Counted from the first letter of the stretch, positions 1-9,089 are shown. The stretch is 64,000 bases of DNA from Bradyrhizobium semiaridum (GCF_020329505.1 NZ_JAGKJJ010000017.1:62001-126000), one strand, 5' to 3'. Notes: generated from the sequence alone by a model not told the origin. Program-made: numbers and translations.

Positions 1-1
1 T

Positions 2-1141
2 GGACTGTGCGCCTCGCTGGTCGGGCTCGGGCTGGCGCGTTTTGCCTACACGCCGCTGATCCCGGCGCTGATCGCGGCCAGGTGGTTCACGCCGGCGGAA
101 GCGGTCTATCTCGGCGCCGCGAACCTCGCCGGCTATCTTGCCGGCGCGCTGATCGCGCGCGATCTCGGCGCGCGAATCGGACAAGTTTGGGCACTGCGCA
201 GCATGATGGCGCTCGCCGCGGTCACCTGCTTCGCGTCTGCCGTGCCGATCTCGTTCATCTGGTTCTTCGGCATCCGCTTTCTCGCTGGTGTCAGCGGCGC
301 CGTTATCATGGTCCTCGCGGCAACGACGATCCTGCCACACACTGCGGCAAGCAAGCGCGGCCTGGTCGGTGGCGTGATCTTCGCCGGTGTCGGGCTCGGC
401 ATCGCCGCGTCGGGCACGCTGGTGCCGCTGCTGCTGCAGCAGGGCGTCAAGCAGGCTTGGTATGGCCTTGGCGTGCTCTCGGCGGTGCTGACGCTGCTCA
501 GCTGGAAGGCGTGGCCCACCGGGACGCCGGCCGCGCATGGCGGCGAAACGCATCATGCCGCGGCGCATGGCGTGCGCTCGCCGTTCCTGATCGCGCTGTG
601 CGTCGAATACGGCCTCAATGCGCTGGCGCTGGTGCCGCACATGGTGTTCCTGGTGGATTTCGTGGCGCGCGGGCTCGGGCAGGGGATTTCTGCCGGCTCG
701 CGTTACTGGGTGCTGTATGGCCTCGGCGCGGTTGTCGGCCCGCTCTTGACCGGGCATCTCGCCGACCGCGCAGGCTTTGCCGCGGCGCTACGTGTTGCCT
801 TCCTGATCGAGGCCATTGCGGTCGCAATGCCCGCGGCAAGCGCGTCGCCGGCGGCGCTGATCGTCTCGAGCATCATCGTCGGCGGCTTCACGCCCGGCAT
901 CGTGCCGCTGGTGATCGGCCGCATCCACGAGCTGATCCCGCATTCCGCTGCAAGCCAGCGCGCCGCCTGGGCGCAGGCGACGACGACCTTCGCGCTGTTC
1001 CAGGCCGCGGGCGCCTACGGACTGTCCTATCTGTTTGCGCGCAGCGGCGGCGACTATGCGCTGCTGTTCGTGATCGGCGCCGTTGCGGTGGTCGCAGCGC
1101 TGGCAATCGAGCTGGTCGGCGTCGTCGCGACGCGGCGTTAG
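2..1141 (+). CDS. MFS transporter, YbfB/YjiJ family (5' end outside window)
   Basis: The reading frame is open from base 2 and stops at TAG 1139-1141, so the first residues lie outside the window. The N-terminal part shows the GLARFAYTPLIPAL stretch typical of YbfB/YjiJ-type major facilitator proteins, followed by repeated hydrophobic helices with the family's Gly/Ala-rich pattern. It is an inner-membrane permease of unknown substrate. An internal ATG at 203 opens a 312-codon frame, but homology-like sequence continues upstream of it, so 203 is not the start. The stop overlaps the end of the convergent aminotransferase gene by four bases. Confidence 0.85.
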   Translation, partial: GLCASLVGLGLARFAYTPLIPALIAARWFTPAEAVYLGAANLAGYLAGALIARDLGARIGQVWALRSMMALAAVTCFASAVPISFIWFFGIRFLAGVSGAVIMVLAATTILPHTAASKRGLVGGVIFAGVGLGIAASGTLVPLLLQQGVKQAWYGLGVLSAVLTLLSWKAWPTGTPAAHGGETHHAAAHGVRSPFLIALCVEYGLNALALVPHMVFLVDFVARGLGQGISAGSRYWVLYGLGAVVGPLLTGHLADRAGFAAALRVAFLIEAIAVAMPAASASPAALIVSSIIVGGFTPGIVPLVIGRIHELIPHSAASQRAAWAQATTTFALFQAAGAYGLSYLFARSGGDYALLFVIGAVAVVAALAIELVGVVATRR

Positions 1142-2286
1142 CGAAGTTTCTGTGCCAGCACCGCGACGAAGCGGTCGACATCCGCTTCGTCGTTGAAGAC
1201 ATGCGGCGAGATCCGCATCCGGCCGAGCCGCGGCGCGACATAGATGTTCTCGGCGGCAAGGCGTGCGATCAGATCCTTCGAGACGCCGCCGGCGACGCCG
1301 AGGCTGAGGATATGCGGCGCCCGTACGCGGCGGTCAAGCATGTCGAAGCCGAGCTCGCGCACCCCGTCGGCGATCCGCTGGGTGAGCATCGCGAGCCGTT
1401 GGCTGATCGCCGCAGTGCCCCATCCGGCCATCATCTCCATGCCGATCGAGGCCATCTCCAGCGAGATGAAGTAGTCGCGCTCGCCCATGTCGTAACGCTG
1501 CGCGTTGTCGACATAGCCGAGATCGCCGAAATAGACCGGGTTCTCGGAGTTGACGTTGCGGCGGCCGGAAGAGGTCTGCTCCAGCGGCACGCCGCCCTGG
1601 TGGCGCTTCGCCACGTAGAGGAAGGCACGGCCGTAGGGGCCGACCAGCCATTTGTAGGTCGGGAACAGCACCGCGTCGGGATCGAGCTGCTTCACATCCA
1701 TCGCGATGACGCCCGCGCTCTGCGTCGCGTCGATCACGAACATCGCGCCGTGCCGCCGCAGCGCCGCCTGCACGCGGTCGACGTCGATCATGCCGCCGTC
1801 CGACCAGTGCACCGACGAGATCGAGGCGAGGCCGACCGGCGGCGCGCCGGGCCGCTCGATCGCGGCCGATACCGCCGATGTCCAGTCGCCGTCGGAAGGC
1901 TGGCGCACGGTCTCGACGACAAAGCCCTGCGCCTCGGCGCGGCCATACCATTCCAGCACCGGCGAGGAATGATCGTTCTCCAGCACGATGACGCGGGTGC
2001 CGCGCGGGATCGTCAGCACTTTCGCCATCGTCGCCACGCCATAGCTTATCGCCGGGATCAGCGCGATGTCGTCGCCGTCGGCATTGATCAACCGCGCCGC
2101 CGCGCTGCGCACACGCTCGTACTGGCGGTGCGCAAAGCCCGCATCCAGCGTCCACGGCCGGCCTTTGCGTCCGACCGCCGCGCGGCCGGCCTCCTGCGTT
2201 GTCAGCGGTAGCGGGCTGTACGACGCCGAATTCAGGTAGCAGACGTCGCGCGGGACATCGAACAGGTCGCGTTGTGAAGGAAGCAT
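1138..2286 (-). CDS. class V aminotransferase (PLP-dependent)
   Basis: Fold-type I PLP enzyme of the cysteine desulfurase/isopenicillin N epimerase-like class V group. The motif TYKWLVGPYG carries the expected Schiff-base lysine at about residue 212, and the upstream FVIDATQSAG segment matches the cofactor-binding Asp region. The ATG at 2286 (MLPSQRDLF) is chosen. The frame is open to 2367, but that start would run into the end of the upstream VOC gene and its first 27 residues are not family-like. It probably forms a transcription unit with the VOC gene 47 bp upstream. The substrate cannot be told from sequence. Confidence 0.85.
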   Translation of the reverse strand: MLPSQRDLFDVPRDVCYLNSASYSPLPLTTQEAGRAAVGRKGRPWTLDAGFAHRQYERVRSAAARLINADGDDIALIPAISYGVATMAKVLTIPRGTRVIVLENDHSSPVLEWYGRAEAQGFVVETVRQPSDGDWTSAVSAAIERPGAPPVGLASISSVHWSDGGMIDVDRVQAALRRHGAMFVIDATQSAGVIAMDVKQLDPDAVLFPTYKWLVGPYGRAFLYVAKRHQGGVPLEQTSSGRRNVNSENPVYFGDLGYVDNAQRYDMGERDYFISLEMASIGMEMMAGWGTAAISQRLAMLTQRIADGVRELGFDMLDRRVRAPHILSLGVAGGVSKDLIARLAAENIYVAPRLGRMRISPHVFNDEADVDRFVAVLAQKLR

Positions 2287-2333
2287 GTCGTCTCGTGGTG
2301 CTCGTTGTGCGGATGATGGCCTGCTGCGCGCCG

Positions 2334-3221
2334 TCACCCGTCGTACTGATCCGGTCCCATCGCCCATGGCGACTGCTCGTGGCCGTGGGCGAAGGTGCGG
2401 TTGGTCTGCGCCGGGTTGCGGTTGATCAGCGGCCGCAGATACATCGGGTGCGTCGCGCTACGCATCTCGTGCTCGACGGTGAACAGGTGCCTGCCGTCGG
2501 CGGGATCGACGATATCGCAGAAGCGGTACTGGTACTGATTGTCCTCGCGCGAGATGAGGCCGCGCTGGCGCAGCCGGTTGTAGGGGCCGGAGAAGTCGGT
2601 GATGTAGATCTGGACGTGGTGGCCGTCGAACTCCGGCTGCGCCTCGTCGCTCTCGCGGAATTGCAGATGCTGGTCCTTGCCGACCTTTGCACGCGCAACG
2701 ACGCCGCCGCTGTTCGCAAGGCTCGCCGGGATGCCCAAAACTTCCGGATAGAACCGGCTGATCGCCTCGGCGGTGCCGCGCGGCACGTCGAACTCGACAT
2801 AGGGAATGCCGAGCGTGATGCGGCCGAAGCGCGGGGCGTCGGGCTCGTAGCAACGCAGCCGGTTGCCCCAGGGACAGGTGACCTCGACATGGTCGTTGTG
2901 CGCGCGATAGGCGAACGCGCTGCCCTCGAGCCTGGGTGCGACCGACGCAAGCCGCGCCAGCAGCGCCTCCCGTCCGGCGATCACGATCCCCGTATGCCCG
3001 CGCAGCACCTGCGGCCGCCCCGTCGGCAGATGAAACTGGCTGCGGCCGACATTCACCCACATGTTGCTGTCGGACACCATCAGATAGGGATCGCGCGTCA
3101 GCCCGATCCCGGCGACATAGAACAGCGTGGCGAGGCGCTGGTCGGGCACCTGCACGTTAACGTGCTCGAGATGGATGGAATTGCCGAGATCTTCTGCGGC
3201 GCGGTCGAACGGCTGCTGCAT
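2334..3221 (-). CDS. VOC-family protein (glyoxalase/dioxygenase fold)
   Basis: A 295-residue protein with two vicinal-oxygen-chelate modules. The first begins at LEHVNVQVPD (about residue 18) and a second lies from about residue 130 (ITLGIPYVEFDVP). Histidines and glutamates such as those in QFHLP, FDGHHVQIYI and FTVEHEMR are candidate metal ligands. VOC proteins include extradiol dioxygenases, glyoxalases and isomerases, and I cannot say which this is. It lies directly upstream of the class V aminotransferase on the same strand, so the two may act in one catabolic step series. Confidence 0.75.
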   Translation of the reverse strand: MQQPFDRAAEDLGNSIHLEHVNVQVPDQRLATLFYVAGIGLTRDPYLMVSDSNMWVNVGRSQFHLPTGRPQVLRGHTGIVIAGREALLARLASVAPRLEGSAFAYRAHNDHVEVTCPWGNRLRCYEPDAPRFGRITLGIPYVEFDVPRGTAEAISRFYPEVLGIPASLANSGGVVARAKVGKDQHLQFRESDEAQPEFDGHHVQIYITDFSGPYNRLRQRGLISREDNQYQYRFCDIVDPADGRHLFTVEHEMRSATHPMYLRPLINRNPAQTNRTFAHGHEQSPWAMGPDQYDG

Positions 3222-3334
3222 GGACGCTCATCCCTCGGATGCGGTGCCGCGCATGATAGTGCAACGCCGCGCCCGATCCAGCGCGGAGTCCATGAGCGTT
3301 GCGCGGGGCTACCTTGTCACTCCGCCACGCGCGG

Positions 3335-4084
3335 CTACCCCCCGTAGCTCTGCACCAGGCTGCCGGCGACCAGCGACCAGCCGTCGACCAGCACGAAGAA
3401 GATCAGCTTGAACGGCAGCGAGACCACCACCGGCGGCAGCATCATCATGCCCATCGACATCAGCACCGAGGCGACCACGAGGTCGATGATCAGGAAGGGC
3501 AGAAACAGCAGGAAGCCGATCTCGAAGGCGCGCTTCAATTCGGAGATCATGAAGGCCGGCACCAGAATGCGCAGCGACATCTCCTCGGGCGTCGCCGGCG
3601 GCGGCTCGCCGGAGAGGTCCATGAACAGTTTCAGGTCCTTCTCGCGCACGGTCTTCTGCATGAAGCCGCGCAGCGGCACCGAGGCGCGTTGCAACGCCTC
3701 CTCGACGCCGATCTGGTTGGCGACCAATGGCTTGATGCCGTCGTCATAGGATTTCTGCAGCACCGGCCCCATCACGAAGGCGGTGAGGAACATCGCGAGC
3801 GCGATCATCACCGAGTTCGGCGGCGCGGTGGCGGTGCCGAGCGCGGTGCGCAAGAGCGACAGCACGACCACGATGCGCGTGAACGACGTCATCATGATCA
3901 GGATCGACGGCGCGATCGACAGCACCGTGAGCAGCGCGATCAACTGGATCGCGCGCTCGGTGACGCCGCCATTGCCGCCGCCGAGATTGATGCTGATGTC
4001 CTGCGCCATCGCCGGATCGAGGGATCCGGCGACGATTAGGACAGCGATGAAAAAAACTCTACGCGGGACTGCCCGGAACCTCAC
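3335..4084 (-). CDS. fliP: flagellar type III export gate protein FliP
   Basis: FliP is an inner-membrane subunit of the flagellar export gate and forms the FliPQR core channel. The 249-residue protein has an N-terminal signal-like segment ending near AMA, then the diagnostic LTVLSIAPSILIMMTSFTR and SLLRTALGTA segments and the C-terminal LPPVVVSLPFKLIFFVLVDGW. Length is normal for the family. The start is GTG at 4084, overlapping the fliO stop as GTGA, which suggests translational coupling. It is transcribed away from flgB, and its partner genes fliQ and fliR lie about 3 kb away on the other strand. Confidence 0.96.
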   Translation of the reverse strand: MRFRAVPRRVFFIAVLIVAGSLDPAMAQDISINLGGGNGGVTERAIQLIALLTVLSIAPSILIMMTSFTRIVVVLSLLRTALGTATAPPNSVMIALAMFLTAFVMGPVLQKSYDDGIKPLVANQIGVEEALQRASVPLRGFMQKTVREKDLKLFMDLSGEPPPATPEEMSLRILVPAFMISELKRAFEIGFLLFLPFLIIDLVVASVLMSMGMMMLPPVVVSLPFKLIFFVLVDGWSLVAGSLVQSYGG

Positions 4085-5049
4085 GAAGGGTTCTTCGGCC
4101 GGCCGAGCAGCGAGGCCATCTCGTCCTCGAGATTCTCGAACCCGGTCTTCTGCGGGGCGGGCGCCGCCGGTGGTGCAACCGGCTCAAGGCGTGCCGGACG
4201 CGCCGGCGGTGCTTCGGGGGCCACCGGCGGTGCGACGGGCTCGCCGCCACCGGACGGACGGCGCAACGCCGCCTCGAGCCGCTGCGCCATCTCGGCCAGA
4301 TTGGCATCGGCGTTTGAGGCCGGCGGCGGAGGAGCCGGAGGCGTCGGCGCCGCGGCAGCCGGGGGAGGCGGGGGCGGCGGCGGTGGAACGGCACGGTCGG
4401 TCGAGCGCAGCGGCGGCGGCATCTTCGGCGGCTCGGCGGCGCGCGGCGGGCGCGGGATCAAAGCTTCACTGCGCGGCAGGCGCGGCGGGATCGGCGGCAT
4501 CGGATCGGGCCGCGGCTCAGTGCGCTCAGGGCGGGCACCCACCGGCTCAGGCGAGAAGCCCCCGAGCGGATCCGGGCGGCGTTCCGCGGGACGGCGAGGC
4601 TCGTCGGCGAAAGCGGGACGCGGCGGGCGCGGCGGCAGCTCCGGCTCATCGAAACTCTCGGTGCGGGCGGCCTCTTCGTTCCACGCGGCGTCCGGAAGCG
4701 GAGCAACGCGCGGCGGCGCGGCGTCGGGCGCAACCGCAGGACGCGTCGACATCTGATCGCGGCCGGGCATCGCGCGAACGATGTTCGGTTCCACGACGAT
4801 GTCGGTCGGGCCACCGATCATCAGCAGATGCTCGATATTGTCGCGGCGGACCAGCACCAGGCGGCGGCGGCCGTCGACGGCGGCGGCGTCGATCACGGCC
4901 AGGCGCGGCATCCGTCCGCGGTTAGCGTTGGCGCCGAGGCGACTGGTGCCGAAGCGGCGAAGCAGCCAGCCGGCGACCAAAATCAGCGCCAGCACGGCCA
5001 CGAACGCCACGACGAATGTCACTGTCTGCATACTGGAATCCCCGGCCAT
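4081..5049 (-). CDS. fliO: FliO-family flagellar biosynthesis protein
   Basis: One transmembrane helix (about residues 7-27, TFVVAFVAVLALILVAGWLL) is followed by a short FliO-like domain (RLAVIDAAAVDGRRRLVLVRRDNIEHLLMIGG, written here in parts) and a long Pro/Arg-rich cytoplasmic tail of about 230 residues. FliO helps FliP assemble into the export gate. The ATG at 5049 (MAGDSSMQ) has a GAGGAAGG ribosome site 6-8 nt upstream; the frame is open 33 codons further but without such a site. The long proline-rich tail is much larger than enterobacterial FliO and is poorly conserved in kind. Four-base overlap with fliP. Confidence 0.85.
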   Translation of the reverse strand: MAGDSSMQTVTFVVAFVAVLALILVAGWLLRRFGTSRLGANANRGRMPRLAVIDAAAVDGRRRLVLVRRDNIEHLLMIGGPTDIVVEPNIVRAMPGRDQMSTRPAVAPDAAPPRVAPLPDAAWNEEAARTESFDEPELPPRPPRPAFADEPRRPAERRPDPLGGFSPEPVGARPERTEPRPDPMPPIPPRLPRSEALIPRPPRAAEPPKMPPPLRSTDRAVPPPPPPPPPAAAAPTPPAPPPPASNADANLAEMAQRLEAALRRPSGGGEPVAPPVAPEAPPARPARLEPVAPPAAPAPQKTGFENLEDEMASLLGRPKNPS

Positions 5050-5315
5050 GTGGCCTTCCTCAGCTTCCGCCTTCAGCGAGCGCGGACTGATGGTGCTGTT
5101 TGCGCAAAGCGAATCGCGCCCGAGATTCGCCTCAATTCTTAATCCCACGCGGCTGTGCCGCCGACCGTTCTATTAATAAACCAAGAATCGCTTGTCCCAA
5201 AACGACTTCTCAGCGCCCCACGCCGGCTTGGCGGGTGCTGGTTAACGCAGCCATCGTGGCGAAAATGCGCTCGTACGCCGGGATTAAGACGTTCTCCACG
5301 CATCAGTCCGACATT

Positions 5316-5330
5316 TTAACCAAGCGTTAA
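5316..5330. promoter_or_regulatory. CtrA-type box TTAA-N7-TTAA
   Basis: In the 352-bp region between fliO and flgB, TTAA (5316-5319) and TTAA (5327-5330) are separated by exactly seven bases, matching the full-length alphaproteobacterial CtrA motif. The second half is followed by CC, as in the Caulobacter consensus. The box lies about 70 bp before the flgB ATG. Apart from a few single TTAA half-sites, the rest of this region holds nothing I recognise. Confidence 0.6.
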
Positions 5331-5401
5331 CCATACACCGGGCAAATTCTGCCTACCTCGGGCGGCCCAAGGGGCATCCAAAGGTTAACGGAGCCGCGTC
5401 A

Positions 5402-5812
5402 ATGTCCATCAACGATCTCCCGATCCTGTCGGCGCTGCGCACCAAGATGCAGTGGCACCAGGAACGCCAGCGCGTGCTTGCCGAGAACATCTCCAATTCC
5501 GACACGCCGAACTTCCGGCCGCGCGATCTGATCGAGCCAAAGTTCGACAAGGCCGGCACCACGGTCGGCGGCGGCGTCGGGACGCTGCCGATGATGCAGA
5601 CCAGCGCCACCCACATGGCGGCGGCGGGAGCCCCCGAGACCTTCGATAATGACCGCGGCAGGAGCGGCTTCCAGACCCGGCCGGCCGGCAACGCGGTCAA
5701 TCTGGAGGAGCAGATGATGAAGGTCTCCGCCAACCAGATGGACTACGCGGCGGTGACCTCGCTCTACACCCGCAGCCTCGGGATGCTGAAGACCGCGATC
5801 GGCAAGCGCTGA
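5402..5812 (+). CDS. flgB: flagellar proximal rod protein FlgB
   Basis: FlgB is a component of the periplasmic proximal rod. The 136-residue protein carries the N-terminal rod/hook signature (LAENISNSDTPNFRPRDL, about residues 28-45) and the C-terminal helix with NLEEQMMKVSANQMDY. Length is normal. It is the first gene of a plus-strand run flgB-flgC-fliE-fliQ-fliR-flhB, downstream of a CtrA-like box, so it probably belongs to a cell-cycle-controlled early flagellar operon. Confidence 0.95.
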   Translation: MSINDLPILSALRTKMQWHQERQRVLAENISNSDTPNFRPRDLIEPKFDKAGTTVGGGVGTLPMMQTSATHMAAAGAPETFDNDRGRSGFQTRPAGNAVNLEEQMMKVSANQMDYAAVTSLYTRSLGMLKTAIGKR

Positions 5813-5832
5813 AGCGCCGGAAGGACCAGACC

Positions 5833-6258
5833 ATGGCAGACGGACCAGGTGATTTCGCCCGCTCGATGATGATCGCGACCTCCGGCTTGCGCGCGCAGGC
5901 GGGGCGGATGCGGGTGATCTCGGAGAACATCGCGAATGCCGATTCGACCGCGCAGGGCGCCGGCGGCGATCCCTACCGCCGCAAGGTGCCGACCTTCTCC
6001 TCCACGCTCGACCGCACGCTCGATGCGCAGGTGGTGACGCTCGGCAAGATCCGGCCCGACCAGTCGTCGTTCCGCGTCAAGCACGAGCCGGGCAATCCGG
6101 CCGCGGACGCCTCCGGCAACGTCAAATATCCCAACGTCAATCCGCTGATCGAAATGACCGACATGCGGGATGCCCAGCGCTCCTATGAGGCGAACCTCAA
6201 CATCATCAGCGCGACGCGGCGGATGATCCAGCGCACGCTCGACATCCTCAAGTCCTGA
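5833..6258 (+). CDS. flgC: flagellar proximal rod protein FlgC
   Basis: Rod component of 141 residues. The N terminus has the conserved ATSGLRAQAGRMRVISENIANADST signature (given here across residues 12-36), and the C terminus has PNVNPLIEMTDMRDAQRSYEAN, the standard FlgC/FlgG-type coiled-coil end. It follows flgB by 20 bp and precedes fliE by 30 bp, consistent with one operon. Confidence 0.95.
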   Translation: MADGPGDFARSMMIATSGLRAQAGRMRVISENIANADSTAQGAGGDPYRRKVPTFSSTLDRTLDAQVVTLGKIRPDQSSFRVKHEPGNPAADASGNVKYPNVNPLIEMTDMRDAQRSYEANLNIISATRRMIQRTLDILKS

Positions 6259-6288
6259 CGACGACAAGAACGATAGGGATCGCAGATC

Positions 6289-6600
6289 ATGGCTTCACCG
6301 ACAGTCGCCGCCAACGCCTACGCCAACCTCGCCAAGATGATGGAGCGGGGCGGTGCCGAGAAGGCGGGCAATGCGGTCGCCGGCCCGTCGTTCAGCGCGC
6401 TGCTGAAGGACTCGGTCGGCAGCGTGCTGGAAGCGGGCAGGAAATCCGATGCGCAGACCGTGGCGATGGCCTCCGGCAAGGCGAATGTGATGGATGTGGT
6501 GACCGCGATCGCAGAGACCGACGTCGCGGTGTCGACGCTGGTCTCGGTCCGCGACCGGGTGATCCAGGCGTACGAAGACATCATGAAGATGCCGATCTGA
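6289..6600 (+). CDS. fliE: flagellar hook-basal body protein FliE
   Basis: FliE links the MS ring to the proximal rod. The 103-residue product ends with DVVTAIAETDVAVSTLVSVRDRVIQAYEDIMKMPI (residues 69-103), the family's conserved C-terminal helix pair; residues 1-60 are variable, as is usual. It lies in the flgBC-fliE order common in alphaproteobacteria. A palindromic repeat separates it from fliQ. Confidence 0.95.
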   Translation: MASPTVAANAYANLAKMMERGGAEKAGNAVAGPSFSALLKDSVGSVLEAGRKSDAQTVAMASGKANVMDVVTAIAETDVAVSTLVSVRDRVIQAYEDIMKMPI

Positions 6601-6602
6601 CC

Positions 6603-6700
6603 AAGCGAATAGCGAGTGGCGAATAGCGAATAGGGACTGCGCCGATGCGGATCTACCCTATTCGCCATTCGCCATTCGCTACTCGCCATTCGCGAATGCA
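6603..6700. repeat. palindromic repeat built from GCGAATAG / CTATTCGC units
   Basis: Between fliE and fliQ, direct copies of AGCGAATAGCGAGTGGCGAATAG are followed after about 25 bases by inverted copies of ATTCGCCATTCGCTA (units shown in part). The two arms could pair into a long hairpin. It lies within the flagellar operon and looks like a dispersed intergenic element; no second copy was noticed in this window. Confidence 0.7.
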
Positions 6701-6724
6701 CGCAGCAGAACAGCGAGAAACGAA

Positions 6725-6988
6725 ATGACCGGCCCTGAAACCCTCGATGTGGCGCGCGATGCGATCTGGACCATCGTCATCGTGTCGTCGCCCTTGATGG
6801 TGGTCGGCCTCGTCGTCGGCGTCGTGGTGTCACTGTTCCAGGCGTTGACGCAGATCCAGGAGCAGACCCTGATCTTCGTGCCGAAGATCCTCGCGATCTT
6901 CGTCACATTACTGCTGGCGCTGCCGTTCATGGCGGACTCGCTGCACAGCCACATGATGCGGATTTCATCGCGAATCATCGGCGGTTGA
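6725..6988 (+). CDS. fliQ: flagellar type III export gate protein FliQ
   Basis: An 87-residue, two-helix inner-membrane protein with the FliQ signature SPLMVVGLVVGVVVSLFQAL followed by TQIQEQTLIFVPKI and a second hydrophobic helix. FliQ packs around FliP/FliR in the export gate. Length and order match the family exactly. Intergenic repeats lie on both sides, but the orientation keeps it in the flagellar unit. Confidence 0.96.
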   Translation: MTGPETLDVARDAIWTIVIVSSPLMVVGLVVGVVVSLFQALTQIQEQTLIFVPKILAIFVTLLLALPFMADSLHSHMMRISSRIIGG

Positions 6989-6997
6989 GGCACTACA

Positions 6998-7096
6998 GCA
7001 TGATCCGGAAAAGTGCGAAGCGGTTTTCCGAAAGGATCATGCTCAAACAAGGAGCTGGAACGCGACGCTTCGACCGAATCGTTTCCCGCTTTAGTG
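6998..7096. repeat. dispersed palindromic element, copy 1 (between fliQ and fliR)
   Basis: Begins GCATGATCCGGAAAAGTGCG and contains AAGCGGTTTTCCG and GGATCATGCTCAAAC, so its ends pair (CATGATCC with GGATCATG). A more divergent second half ends in CGCTTTA. The same element occurs in inverse orientation at 17708-17811 and 56321-56420. In all three places it starts within about 10 bp of, or overlaps, a stop codon. Confidence 0.85.
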
Positions 7097-7106
7097 TGCC
7101 CGGGTC

Positions 7107-7877
7107 ATGCGCATCGATGTCTCCGTACTGCCGGCGCTGGCCGCCATCTTCGTGCTGGTCTTCGCGCGCGTGGGCGCGATGGTGATGCTGCTGCCCGGTT
7201 TCGGCGAGACCAACATCCCGGCGCGGGTAAAGCTGTCGATCGCGCTGCTGCTGACGCTGATCATCCTGCCGCTGCATCGGGGCGCCTATCATGTCGACGT
7301 CACCTCGATCAGCTCGCTCGGCGTGCTGATGGTGCATGAACTGATCATCGGCGTCGTGCTCGGCGCCACCGCGCGGGTGACGCTGTCGGCGCTCAACGTC
7401 GCCGGCTCGATCATCGCCCAGCAGCTCGGGCTCGGCTTCGTCACCGCTGTTGATCCGACCCAGGGCCAGCAGGGCCAGATCATCGGCAACTTCCTCACCA
7501 TCCTGGGCCTGACGCTGCTGTTCGCGACCGACAGCCACTATCTCGTCATCGCGGCGCTGAGCGAGAGCTACCGGATCTTCTCGCCGGGCGAACTGATGCC
7601 GACCGGCGACGTCGCCGCGCTCGCGACCAACGCCTTTGCCGCCGCCTTCAAGATCGGCCTGCAGCTCTCGGCGCCGTTCCTGGTGTTCGGTGTCGTCTTC
7701 AACATCGGGCTCGGCATCCTGGCGCGCCTGATGCCGCAGATGCAGGTCTACTTCGTCGGCGTGCCGCTCTCGATCATGATCGGCTTTTTGATCTTCGCCG
7801 TGGTCCTCGCTGCGATGATGGGCACCTATCTCGACTACTTCCTCGGCGTCATGCGCCAGGTCGCACCCATGAGATAG
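7107..7877 (+). CDS. fliR: flagellar type III export gate protein FliR
   Basis: Polytopic inner-membrane protein of 256 residues. Family features include the N-terminal FARVGAMVMLLPGFGETNIP, the central ELIIGVVLGATARV, and QQLGLGFVTAVDP. FliR completes the FliPQR export gate. Its end lies 8 bp before flhB. Length is standard and no defects are visible. Confidence 0.96.
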   Translation: MRIDVSVLPALAAIFVLVFARVGAMVMLLPGFGETNIPARVKLSIALLLTLIILPLHRGAYHVDVTSISSLGVLMVHELIIGVVLGATARVTLSALNVAGSIIAQQLGLGFVTAVDPTQGQQGQIIGNFLTILGLTLLFATDSHYLVIAALSESYRIFSPGELMPTGDVAALATNAFAAAFKIGLQLSAPFLVFGVVFNIGLGILARLMPQMQVYFVGVPLSIMIGFLIFAVVLAAMMGTYLDYFLGVMRQVAPMR

Positions 7878-7885
7878 AGGGCGCG

Positions 7886-8959
7886 ATGGCCGACGATACC
7901 GAAGACAAAACAGAAGACCCTACGCAGAAAAAGCTCGATGAGGCGCTCGAGAAGGGTGACGTCGTCAAGAGCCAGGAGGTCAACACCTGGTTCATCATCG
8001 CCGGCGCCACCCTGGTGCTGTCGACGTTCTCCGGCTCGGTCGGCGGCGGCATCATGATGCCGATGCGCAACCTGATCGCCAATTCCTGGATGATCCGCAC
8101 CGACGGCCCGGGCCTGATGCAGCTGACCCAGTCGATCGGCTATGCCGTGGTCGCCGCGGTCGCCGTGCCGTTCCTGATGCTGGCGCTGGCCGCGATCGCC
8201 GGCAACATGATCCAGCACCGCCTGGTGTGGTCGGGCGAGCAGCTCAAGCCGAAACTCTCCAAGATCTCGCCGGGCGCCGGCCTCAAGCGGCTGTTCGGCA
8301 AGCAGGCGGTGGCGAACTTCCTGAAGGGCCTGTTCAAGCTGGTCGCGCTCGGCGCCGTCATGGTGGTGGTGCTGTGGCCGGAGCGGATGCGCATGGAAGC
8401 GTTCCTGCGCGTCGATCCCGCGGAGCTGCTGCCCGCCATCACCAGCATGACGGTGCATCTGATGGCCGCGGTGGTGGCGATCCTCGCTGCGGTGGCGATC
8501 GGCGATTATTTCTTCCAGTACCGGACCTGGTACGAGCGGCACAAGATGTCGCTGCAGGAGATGAAAGAGGAGTTCAAGCAGTCGGAAGGCGATCCTCACG
8601 TCAAGGGCAGGATCAAGCAGCTCAGGGTGCAGCGCGCCAAGAAGCGCATGATGGCGCAGGTTCCGAAGGCTTCAGTGATCATCACCAACCCGACCCACTT
8701 CTCGGTGGCGCTGGCCTACGACCGCAGCATGACGGCGCCGGTCTGCGTCGCCAAGGGCGCCGACGCCATCGCCTTCAAGATCAGGGAAATCGCCAAGGAG
8801 CACGACATTCCGATCGTCGAGAATGTGGCGCTGGCCCGGGCGCTCTACGCCACCGTCGAAGTCGACCAGGAAATCCCGGTCGAGCACTATCATGCGGTTG
8901 CCGAAATCATCGGCTATGTGATGCGGCTGCGGCGGGGGCTGTCGGGGGCCCGACAGTGA
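7886..8959 (+). CDS. flhB: flagellar export switch protein FlhB
   Basis: FlhB controls export substrate switching through self-cleavage. The N terminus DKTEDPTQKKLDEALEKGDV is typical, four membrane helices follow, and the cytoplasmic domain carries the autocleavage motif NPTH at residues 268-271. At 357 residues it has normal length. It is the last gene of the plus-strand flagellar run. Confidence 0.97.
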   Translation: MADDTEDKTEDPTQKKLDEALEKGDVVKSQEVNTWFIIAGATLVLSTFSGSVGGGIMMPMRNLIANSWMIRTDGPGLMQLTQSIGYAVVAAVAVPFLMLALAAIAGNMIQHRLVWSGEQLKPKLSKISPGAGLKRLFGKQAVANFLKGLFKLVALGAVMVVVLWPERMRMEAFLRVDPAELLPAITSMTVHLMAAVVAILAAVAIGDYFFQYRTWYERHKMSLQEMKEEFKQSEGDPHVKGRIKQLRVQRAKKRMMAQVPKASVIITNPTHFSVALAYDRSMTAPVCVAKGADAIAFKIREIAKEHDIPIVENVALARALYATVEVDQEIPVEHYHAVAEIIGYVMRLRRGLSGARQ

Positions 8960-9089
8960 GGGGCGGAAAACCGCTTGAAATGGGCGTAACTTGCGAAATA
9001 GCGGCCTGATGGACTTGCGTTTTCGGGTCCGATTCAGGCACTCAGGGGCGAGGCGGCCGGACCCGGCGCCTTCGTGATGCAGACGAGCC

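Noticed and set aside
7..2211. A 734-codon open frame on the plus strand across the MFS and aminotransferase genes.
   Set aside because: It is an out-of-frame and antisense shadow in high-GC DNA, with Arg/Ala/Gly-rich composition; the MFS protein is read in another frame and the aminotransferase on the other strand.
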